The notes under the pieces are model-generated. The model saw only the letters and a list, made by a program, of their open reading frames with translations, had not been told where the DNA came from and did no database searches. This document shows, piece after piece, positions 37,901-49,900 of a stretch of 64,000 bases of DNA. This DNA comes from Diploptera punctata (Eukaryota > Arthropoda > Insecta > Blattodea > Blaberidae), in contig JASPKZ010001230.1 in NCBI GenBank assembly GCA_030220185.1, positions 372,001-436,000 of the forward strand, written 5' to 3'. Positions within the stretch are counted from its first letter, which is position 1. Each line of letters starts with the position of its first letter. The position numbers and the translations under genes were made by a program.

Positions 37901-40900
37901 GCAACAATGTGATGTCATCATGCATGCTTCTTGAGCCACAACAGATGGCAGTGAGGAGTCAACTTGAGAACTTATTTAATAACATCTAATTACGTCTTAA
38001 TAGTAAAATTTATGGATTAAAAAAGTAGTCTATCACACAGTAATGAAACAAAAAGATTGAAATGTCAAACTTAGTGTTAAATGTCACTTAATATATGGTT
38101 TATTGATAATTTTAATATCGAGAAAACATTTTCTGAATCCGCCAATAGCAGGCAAGCAAACTTTCGGGCATGACATATTCTAATAATTAAATGAATCGTG
38201 ATTTCTTCTTACCTCATACTTCTATGTTTTTTTAAACACAGCACTGCAGTATCGGCGACACGTTGTCGTCATCATCAGCTGTTTTCACGACTGTCAATTT
38301 TTTTCCCTTTTGCCGGTAATTATCTAGACTCCCATCTGGTGTTCTTTTGAAGGAATTACTGTTCAAACTGCAGTGAGGAGTCTTGCAGTCTGAAGAGTAA
38401 TTCCTTCAAAAGAACACCAGATGGCAGTCTAGATAATTACCGGCAAAAGGGAAAAAAATTGACAGTCGTGAAAACAGCTGATGATGACGACATGTCGCCG
38501 ATACTGCAGTGCTGTGTTTAAAAAAACATAGAAGTATGAGGTAAGAAGAAATCACGATTCATTTAATTATTATTAATTGAACCTCATAATGTTAAAAATT
38601 CCCAAATTTAATATATAAAAATGACATTCTTTTACGGATAATTCATAATAACAATTTATGTCTTTCAGCTCATTTATTCCAAGAAATCGGGATAAGTTGA
38701 TGGACATATTCTGTGCGACAACAATGTAACATCATCATGCATGCTACTTGAGCTTCAAAAGATGGCTGTGAGAAGTTTTCTTGCGAACTTATTTAATAAT
38801 TTTATTTAATATTTGTAGGAAATAACACTATGAGGTTTCTTTTAATTATTATGAGTTAGTTATTTTGACTCACCTCATACTTATTTAATATTCAGCAGGC
38901 TATAGTTTCGTCGCATAGATGCGACAAACTCATATTTTTTTTTATGTTCTGCAGACTGTAGTTTCATTGCAACTATGCGACATTGTCAATGCATTTAGAA
39001 TGCATCAACAATGTCACATAGATGCAACGAAACTATAGTCTGTAGAATATAAAAAAATATGAGGTGAGTCAAAATAACTAACTTATAATAAATTATTTAA
39101 TAATATCTAATTACATCTTAATTTGTGAATTTTATGGTAAAAAAAAGTAACAAATTTTTATCGTCCAGTCATGATATGAGAATTGGAAGTTCGGGCAGGA
39201 TGTCTGCTGGGTACGGTAGTATTAATATATAAATTGTGTTACATTCCAATGTAATTTTGATTAAAATCTAATATGCTGTTTATAGTGCAGTATTAGAAAG
39301 TAAAGTGTAAACAATATTAGACTCACATTGCCCTTTGGGATAGATGAATCATTTATCGTGACAAAGTAAGCTGGAATCCTATGACCCCACCAAAGCTGGC
39401 GAGATACGCACCAATCTCTGAAATAAAAAAAAATTGTTATTGCACAAAATCAAAATGTTTTAACAATATTAAAAGTTGTTTCTGTTAATACGAAGTCTCA
39501 ATTTTTTCCACTCTAACCCTTACAATGTTAAATCTTCCAACATGTTAAATTTATTAAACTATTATAGAAAATATCATTATGAGGTTTAATTTAAAATAAA
39601 ATTCTTTCCACCTCTCCTCATATCCTGTCTTTTAATTAAAATTTTTATTTTAAATTCAGTAGTTCTATTTATTTAAGTACATCATTTTAGAAGGTATTAT
39701 TTTTATATCTAAGTATAATATTAGGTAATATCTTTTTCTTAAAATTTAATTTGTCTTTCAGTGAGAAAGGTTGAATTTATAATAAAAACATTGACAATAT
39801 TAGGTTATTTGAATAAATTGTTTATTTTAGGAAGTAACATTTTAAGGTTCTTTTAATCAAGTTTTTGTGAGAATGGGAACATCTTACCTCAAATTAATGT
39901 TGGTTCAGTTTGAACATGTTTCGATATAATCCTCTATATCATCGTCAGCTTGCCCAGAGTCTGGCAAATTATTTAATAATATCTAATTACATCTTAATTT
40001 GTGAATTTTATGGTAAAAAAGTAATTTATATTTTTATTTATATTCTACAGACTATAGTTTCATCGCATCTATTTGCATGCCGATGCATTCTAAATGGTTA
40101 TTTTTGTCGAACATATGTTTCAAGGCTTCTGAGCATCATCATCAGCAATTACAGACCGAATTTTCTCAAGTTGTCGGCCCTGATTTTTTATTCCTGCTCT
40201 CTCTGCCTCTGGTCCAACAAATTTACTAATGAGGTTCCTTTCTCCAGGAATTTCAAAATTCATAATTCTTTCCTCCTTCTTCTGTATGTAGATTTTTTCC
40301 CATATGGTGAGTTCATTTTTGTTTTTTAACTGTTTTAATAATTTTGTGTTTACATCTATTTTGTGTTTTTCTGACCAAACATAAGCAGCCACTATAGATT
40401 TTTCTACTTCCCCCTTTTTTTAAATTTCTTATGTGTTCTTTAGTTCTAATGGTTAAATTTCTTTTTGTTTTCCCTACGTATACCTTAATTATTCCCCAAG
40501 AATGTATGGTACATACCTTATATTTTCCATCCAATGAAACCATGTCTTTTTATGATGTTCTGGAATGATTCTCAATTCGCCATTACGTACAACTTCCATA
40601 GCTGAAGCTGCCATTTCATCACAACGCACATACCTAAACAAATCAATACATAAACATTAAATTAAATTAACAATTGATTTAGAATTTAACTCCTCACCTC
40701 ATAATTTAGAACAGACTTGTAGTCGGGGTATGGTTTTAATTATGTCCAAGGGTAAGGGTTCATGGACAATTGTTGCTCCGGACTAGTTGGGTTCAGGTTT
40801 TCGGTAGAACAATGGACTTATATCTCGGGAATCCGTGAGAAAGGATATTCACTGGGGATATAGATATAGTAGACTCGGTGTGATGTCTTGAAATTGACGT

Positions 40901-43900
40901 TCCACTTTTATTGATACGTTGACTTACATTTGTCGTATTAGACGACGACTTGGCACGAAGGCTATTTGGTGGCCAGAACTTACACTTGTTATACACAGCA
41001 CGTGTTTAAATGATTATTTATAACACTGAAAAAGTGCGCTCTGAGTGATAGCGCCAAAACTTACACAAAATGTGCTTGCGGCTGGTGCACAAGCTGGTAG
41101 TTATGACTTAAACAAAGCGATGTGCCTGCTGGCACATCCGCCACTTCGCAACTGGCTACTCTGAACTAACTTAATTTTTGCTAAGTCAGAATATTTATTA
41201 TTTCTGAGTGGGCCAGCATATGTCCCTTCCACCAAAAGTCTTAGCGTCTCACAAACAGTTTATATGTTACAACACTTTTGATTTGTAATTTATATTTTGA
41301 GGGCATTGTCGGGGGTGTTAAACTTAAGGCGTTTTTGGTCTTGTCCCCTCCCTTTAAATTAGTTGCATCCTAATATCAAATTTCCAGGGTTGACCATATT
41401 ATAGTAATATTTACTAGGGCGGTTTTCGTTTGTCGGCATCTACCTTATGCCGCCAAAGGAGGCACCTGCTGTTAGCGACATGTCCTAGTTAAAATTGGCT
41501 TGGGAACAACTCTTTCCACAGTTTACCTAGGAAAACCCGGTTGCTTGTTTGCAACTGCCCAGCCTTTTGTATGAAGTCTTGGATTTAGCTATTGTTATAA
41601 CAATTTAATAATAGCACAGTCTTGTAAGTCCTTTTTACAAAGGAAACTGCAGACTTTTTCCCCATTGTATAAGGGCTTACGGTTCCATTGTATGATGTTT
41701 ACCAGTGTCGTTCACCACAATAGCTAAGGTTCAGGTCTATGACCGAGCGCTAATCACTTGGTACTAGTGTTTTATTTATTGCATATGAAATTGTTTTATG
41801 GTAGGTTATATCATTTTAATTTTGCTACCAATGAATTCCTATTTTAATTCCATTTCATTTGAATATAAATATGCCCTACTTCTGATAATAATTACATGTT
41901 AATAAATTATTCACCCTTAATGAAAGTACTTATTTCTCTGAAATAAGAGGCTGAGTGAATGACTGGGTGCAAATTGTAAATTTTTTGAAGACTAGTTTTG
42001 ATACTTCCGTGTATCATCTTCGGCTCTATCTAACCATTGAATTAGTGGTTCGCAATCCTGTAGTTTGTTTCTTACTCCCTCTGGTGGCCGATCAATGAAC
42101 TTCCTAATTAAATATTTTTCCCTGGAGCAAGAAACAACCTACAGGATCACCAACCACCAATTCAACAGATAGATCTGAAGATGATACACAGAAGTATTGA
42201 AACTAGTTTTGAAGAAATCTACAATATGAGGTAAATTCTAACTCAATTATTAATTAAAACAAACCTCAAAGTATCACCTTCTTTAATATTACCGTATTTT
42301 ACGACTATAAAACACACCTCAATTTTTAAGCAATTTAAAAAAAAAACATTTTTACCATTAGATTGCAAAGCCAGATTAAAAAAAAAAATCTTAGTTTATA
42401 AAACCATTCTGATCTTTAAAATCCCTGAAAATCGTCATCTGAACTTTCTTCTTCTTTGTCATCATTGTCCTTTTCATATATAAGATGGCCTTCACTGCCA
42501 TCGAGAGCAGTTACTTACACCGCACTTCTTGAAAGATTTAACAATAATGTCTTCTCTCACTCTAGGCCATGACTGATCCACTGACGCACTTGTTTGATTG
42601 TATGTCGTTTTAAAGCTCCCTTTGGCATGAGTTCTTGTTGGGTTTCATCCATCATCCTTATGTTCCCAAGTTCACTGGCATTGTAGACTGCAATGATGCA
42701 TCATAGGATAGACATAGTGTTCTGGGTTTGTGATGGCAGGGCAGGAGGGAGACAGTATTACCAAGCTTGTGAATCCCCGCAACTCATGTTCGTCACATCG
42801 GTGCACTGCTGTTGCCAGTTGAATCCTATGTTGCCAGTTAAGAGATAATTCTCGTGGCATTAAATATATGGCAATTTTTAAGACTGGCGGGAATTTTAAA
42901 TCAAACACTGAGCATTTTTATATTAATTTCGAGTATAAGACACCTGAATTTTGGAGGCAATTTTTTTGAAGAAAAAAGTGTGTCTTATAGTCCGTAAAAT
43001 ACGGTAATGAAAATTAAATTAAATTTTAAAGGTTTCTGACATAGTCGTTACTAATTAGTCAATAAATTTCACAAGTTATATAAAATGTAAAATATTAAAT
43101 GTGTCAGTGAGAATGGGGAACATCTTACCTCAAATTAATGTAATGTAATTAATTTGATTAAAATAATCTAAAAAAAAATGTATAATTTCTTCTTCTTCTT
43201 CTTCCTTCCAAGTATTAGGCCAAGGCCTGTTACGATCCTATAGAAAATTTTCCCTCCAGCGTTTCATAGGACGGCCCAGTGATATTCGTCCTCTTGGTAT
43301 ATAATTATAAACAGCTTTGGGGATCCGATTTGAACTCATTCTTTCAAGATGGTGTTTCCAATTTAGTTGATACTGTTAAATATATTCCAAAATTGGCATA
43401 GTATGTATAATTTCTAATTGCTAAAAGTGTGCATCAGATGCATGGATAAAATTTCAAATTTCACAATGATATATATTATGATAAGGGAATCATATTATTT
43501 ACAGTGATATTGTTTATTTTTTATTTCACTCACCTCATACTTCATAACACCTCGCAAACCCAGGATTTCGTCACATCATTTGTGACATTCTCAATGCTGT
43601 GTCACGTTCACAACTGATGTCCGGCTGCCTTCTATCCTGTAGACTGACCTCCACGCCATCTGATTGCTGACCGACGAACTTCCAAATCAGTCCTCTCTCC
43701 TTATAACCGGGTATTTCAAAATTCATAGTTGTATTTTCATTCTTGCATATGTAATTTTTTTCCCAAATTGTGAGTTCCTTCGGTTTTTCCAATTGTTTAA
43801 GTCATTTTGTTTTGGTTTCTATTCTATGTTTTTCTGACCAGGCATGTGCAGCTATTGCAGATTTTTCGGTTTCTCCATTTTTAACATTTCTGAGGTGTTC

Positions 43901-46900
43901 CTTTAATCTTGTATTTAGATTCCTTTTTGTTTTTCCTATGTATATCTTTTCACAATCTTTACAATTAATTTAATAAATTCTTGTGTATCACAAGAAATTA
44001 TCAATAATAAATAAATTTAAAGAACAAAAAATGATTAATGAAAGTACTCTTCAGACAGATAAAAATATTGGTCAAAAATTCAAGACGTTCACATACCATC
44101 CTTTAGTATTTGACAAGTTTCAAAAAATCTTCAACAAATTCAACATTAAATTAGCACCAAAAAATTATTACAGCTTAGGTAATTTAAAAAAAACCAACAA
44201 AAATGAAAAGATTGAAGACTGCAAAAAATCGGGAATTTATCAAATTAATTGTAAAGATTGTGGAAAGATATACATAGGAAAAACAAAAAGGAATCTAAAT
44301 ACAAGATTAAAGGAACACGAAATGTTAAAAATGGAGAAACCGAAAAATCTGCAATAGCTGCACATGCCTGGTCAGAAAAACATAGAATAGAAACCAAAAC
44401 AAAATTACTTAAACAATTGGAAAAACCGAAGGAACTCACAATTTGGGAAAAAATTTACATATGCAAGAATGAAAATACAACTATGAATTTTGAAATACCT
44501 GGTTATAAGGAGAGAGGACTGATTTGGAAGTTCGTCGGTCAGCCATCAGATAGCGCGAAGGTCAGTCTGCAGGATAGAAGGCCGTTGGACATCAGTTGGG
44601 AACGTGACACAGCAATGAGAATGTCACAAATGATGTGACGAAACCCTGGGTTTGCGAGGAGTTATGAAGTATGAGGTGAGTGAAATAAAAAATAAACAAT
44701 ATTAAAAAACCTCATAGTGTTATTTCCTATCTACATAACTTAATTTACAGTGATATTTATTTTTCTGAATGTATATTAAACCTAGGTGCCTCTTTGGTGT
44801 TTATTGACAAATTAAGTTATCATTCAACCTAGCCTCCGAGCCTAAAGACGAATTTCCTGATTATATTTTATAATATTTTAGCTATTAAGCTATGTAGGTA
44901 GGAAATAACACTATGAGGTTTATTTTAATTTTGTCGAGTTGTTATGAGGTGAGTCAAGATACAACTCAACAAAATTCTTACTTACTCACTGGCACTATTG
45001 AACCCAAAGGTTCATGGCCGCGCGGACATAAGCTCTCCATACATCCCTATCCTGAGCTAATGCTTTCCAATCATTCCCTGTATAATCTGAACAAAATTCT
45101 AGCTATAATAAATTATTGTTGGGAAGTAAACATTATGATATAATCATTGAAATTCATCGGAGAACATTTTTTGACAACTCACCTCATAGATTTTAGGTTT
45201 TTCACAATACTGCAGTTTCAAAAGTGATCACGTTCATCCTCAGCCACAACTCCGACTGATGAAATTATTTGGCTGTCCACTCTTCTATTGTCATCATCTT
45301 CAGTGCTGCCATCTATGGTTGAATGTATGATCTTCAAAATCAAATATATTTCGTTAGGAATATCAAAATTCATTGATCTATATTTATTTTTCTGAACGTA
45401 TATCTTCTCCCAAACTGTCAATTCTAAAGGTTTATCCACTTATTTTAAAAGTTTTGCTTCTCTTCCAATTTTACGATGTTCTAATCTATGTGCAGCAATT
45501 GCAGATTTTTCAATTTCACAATTTTTAATATTTCTAAAATGTTGTTTTGTACGAGTTTCCAAATTCCTTTTAGTTTTTCCTATACAAACTTTATTGCAAT
45601 CTTTACAACTTATTTGAGAAATTCCAGATTTCTTTATGCCTGGGACATTGACTTTTTTATTTGTACTTAGAAGATGATCCAGACTAAATTGATTTATTGG
45701 TGCCAAAGTAATATTGTATTTGTCAAAAAAACATGAAATCTATGAAGTGAGTTGTAAAAAAATGTTCTCCGATGAATTTCAATTTGCTAGCTGTTAAGCT
45801 GAATTTATTGTTCATAGCATAAATCTGTTTTCAACTAATGTTGAATATGATAATTACAACTATTTATATAGATGTTAGCTTCAGTGTTCAAATCTTTCTC
45901 TGTTCATGATATCATCGAAACCAAGTGTTGCTATTTCTTTTTGAAAAATAAAGCCTGTATTACACATTTGTATATACTCCATATGTCCCACATGGGGACA
46001 TGGATGCTCCCTAGCAAGTGTTTTTTTACCAGGTTAATTCTTATTTACCTACAGATGTCAATGAGTGACATATGATTAGGACATCGCCTCAATGAGACAT
46101 CTAGTAGGTAACTATTACTTGGATGGATGAAGGTCTGTTAAATTTTCCACAGAGGCCTTTTATTCAGGCTTGCAGTTTTTTTTACGAGCTTGAAAATCTT
46201 CAGACTCAGGACTCACGGCTGAAAGTCCCTCCCAGATGACTCATCCCTTGGAATTTTCCATCCTAAAAATTCATCGAACCCAGCCATGTTTCAACCCATG
46301 ACCCTCTGGACTAGAGGCAAGGAACATAACACGACGCACTGTGCCGACACTCTTATATTTTTTTGTCAAATAAAAGCTTAGTTAATAAAGTTATTTGTTG
46401 AAATTCCTTTCAATAACAATTGGTATAAATCTATGATTACTTCCCAAATCTCAGAGTCATTGTCCGTTTGGTTTTTTAAATATCCCTGTCCAGCATAAAC
46501 AAACCTAGACAATTGTGTAATTTGAAGAGAAAATTATATGCTTCAGATTGGGGACTTTCGAACCCAGGACTTGCTTTTCCTTCTAGACCAATGCTCTAAC
46601 GCAACTGAGCTATCTGGGCGAGTTCCAATCTAAACATAATTTTTTCTCCTATACACACTGTCAATTCTTGCGCACCAAATGCTTCTATCTTGCAAATCCA
46701 TCATTGAGATGTATGAAACGAATAATAAAAATATCAAACATAGAATTGTATCAATTTCATTTACATTGACAGGCTGTGAGGATTGTACTACAGGTGAATG
46801 AAATGAAAACAAGTTCACTTCAAAATTTTTGTACTGTTTTTTGCATGTATGTTTATTTCTTGAACACACTGTTTCTATCCAAAGATAATTCGAAGCATTC

Positions 46901-49900
46901 TAAAATTTCACTGGGATTTTTTGTTTCATTCTGGGATCCAGAAACACCACAAAACATTTATTGTTGTCCTTATAATTATCCATATTTTCCCAAATAAAAT
47001 TTATATCCTGTTCATCACAATTAGCAATAACTTCTACAATACTAATATCACTAATGCACTTGAATAATTAGAGCCACTTTTCTCAATTTCAGATTCACTA
47101 GACACTTCATATTCATCTAATATCCTATTTCAGTATCATTCAAATGTCTAGACCCTTCAGCTGCCATGGTGAATTCAAACAAGCAAGTTTTATGATGGAA
47201 GTTAGGTGACGCAGATGAAATATAAATATAGGGGAAGTCCTCTAGGTAGAGATCTATGAAATTCGCGAATCGTGATAATGCAAAATGCTCTAATTTTGTC
47301 ATTTTATTGCACCATTTCTTAACTCCACTTCCCATAACCTCAAAAAAAGCATTTATGAATAGCAAAATCCTACGATAACAGGAAATAACACCGAAATAAA
47401 AAATTTTCAACGAATTCCGGAGATTTTTTGTTCTATTCGCAAAATTTTCATAATGCATTTTAAACACTGTTTCCGGATTCCATCTTCTTTTTAACTGCCA
47501 CATTTGCTTCCTCCATGCACTCTTGCAAAGGGAAATGAATGCAACACAGTTCACAACATAGAGGTAATATTTTCTGTCCTTCTCATGCTCAAATATGGTC
47601 TCTCCATAGATTTTAAGTTCTTTGGCCAATATGAATTCCAAGAAATACAAATTATATTAATGTGTAAGATAAGTTTTTCCCCCCTTAAATTTTTGCAGAC
47701 ATAATTATCAATTTTATATCTCTTAAATGTCCCGCATCGTAGCTGAGCGGTTAAGGTAGGAAGCCTTGGCGCAGAGCTACGGGACTTGCGCTGGTTCGAG
47801 TCTCCATGGGGGAAGAAATTTTCTCATGGTATTTCGGCCAGTATGGGACCGGTGCCCACCCAGCATCGTGAGGCAATTGGGTAGCTACAATAAGTAGCGG
47901 CTCCAGGTTGAGGAACCAGCTATAACGGCTGGGGGACTCGACATGCTAACCACATGTCACCCCTACACTGGCTGTTGATCATCTGCCTCTGTGATTGAAC
48001 ATGTGGATGTGAAGGGCCAGCAGCCGGCTGGTAAAAGGGCAACCGCTGAAAAGTGGAAAGACCCTCAATCGGAATATCTCTTAAATTACTGAATATGTCA
48101 TTCTTATGGGTTTAATATACTAAACTAGGATTAAAGACTCAAATTTACATTTTTTTTAAAATAACACTGCCAAATTCCCAATAACATCGAAATGTTGAAA
48201 ATTTTAAAACAAATTTTCCCTAAAAATAAAACCACTTTCACGGATCTATACCTCTAGGACAGCGGTTCCCAACTTTTTCGACTCACAAACCCCTTCCACA
48301 ACGATCTGAGTTTAATGAACCACTGACTTTTAAATATACATAACAGTAGACATGCATTAAAATTAATTCCAAGAAAAGGTTTAATAACCTTAAATTAATT
48401 TAACCCTTAGCGGTTAAAGCTTAAAATTACTGTAGTTATGGCTTAAAAGTTACACAACGTGTAGGCCTAGTTGCAATAATAAGGGCAAGCTTTCATTGTA
48501 ATTACTCACCTCTTCCTTGGAATTCAGTGAGAAGGCTGTGCCTGCTTTTCATGGCACAGAGCTTTGAAGTCAGGAACCACAGAAGTTAAATAAAATCTCA
48601 AATCACTTTCAGCACAAAGTCTCTTTCTGTATTTATTTTTTAAATAGGCATATGAAGAAAACGGCTTTTCACAAAAAATAGGAGTATACATACGTAACAT
48701 GGGGCATTATAGGGTTAATTCAATTTTTAAATAATAGTAATAATAATAACAATAATAATAATTACTACTATTATTATTATGACAATGTCACAGAAATTAA
48801 GAAAACAATAATAGGCCTAACCTCGAAACCTGCCATTATGGAAAAGTTTTGGCAAACCCCTTGAAATATTTTGCGAACTGCCTGGGGGTTCACAAACCAC
48901 AGGTTGGGAAACGATGCTCTAGGAGATAAAAAATATCACTATATATATATATATATATATAATGAGACTGAGATGTTGATTTTAGATCTGAGGAAGAATA
49001 TTTCAGATAATACAAGAACCAGCTTCAAGTAGGAGTTCAAATCAATAACTGCACAGTGGTTGTGGTGCTTAATACAATAACTGTATTAAAATTAATTCTT
49101 TAAATAGTTTTCATATTTTAGAATGATAATTATAACGGGCTTCCAATATAAAACCGGACCGGCCTCACGGAGTTTCACCCGGCACGCAGTGCTGTCTCTT
49201 CCTCCCGCAATTCACCCTGCCTGCCACCCGTCCTTGAACTGTTTCTTACCTTATAGAAAATGCTGGAAATGTTGTCCTCCCGCAGTTAAACAGGCATTAT
49301 ACCGAGTAAACACATTTAGATTCACACGCTGTAGTTCAGGCACTGTCAAGTTTCTGATTTCATTTCTTATGTTGTTCTTCAGTTCTTCCAATGTGTGCGG
49401 ATTTGTTTTGTACACTTTGTCTTTCAGGCTACCCCACAAATAAAAATCACACACTGTTAGATCTGGGGAGCGAGGGGGCCATACACCAGCACTAATCACT
49501 CTATCTTCAAACACTTCCCTAATTTTATTCATGGACTCCTCTGCTGTATGAGTAGTAGCAGAATCTTGTTGAAACCACCCATATGATTTCTCTTCTTCAG
49601 TCAGTTCAAGAAAAAATGGGGTCAAAATGTCATTTCGATACCTCTCTGCAGTTAATCTTCTCATAGAAAATCGGACCGATTATGCGCTTTGCGCCAATCG
49701 CACACCAAACTCCAATTTTCTGATCATGAAGAGGTGTTTCCTGTATTCGATTTGGATTTTCAGAACACCAGTAGCAAGTATTGTGAGTGTTCACACGACC
49801 ATTTAGGTGGAACCATGATTCGTCTGTAAAGAACAAAAGCTGAGGTTCGATTAACCCTTCAGTCACTGATGAAAAAACCACTTACAATAACGCACACGTG

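Noticed and set aside
38860..39070. Intact hammerheads in the 38.8-kb and 63.2-kb foldbacks
   Set aside because: Stem II and GAAA are present, but the CUGANGA box is missing or replaced at the arm junction, so I did not annotate them as ribozymes.
39910..40329. 139-codon plus-strand frame
   Set aside because: Runs antisense through the PLE endonuclease and hammerhead; low-complexity hydrophobic translation of AT-rich DNA.
47117..47650. A second host gene (177-codon open frame, minus strand)
   Set aside because: It lies in a segment duplicated at 13.1 kb where the frame is broken, has no recognisable domain and sits inside a VARS intron; more likely repeat-derived.
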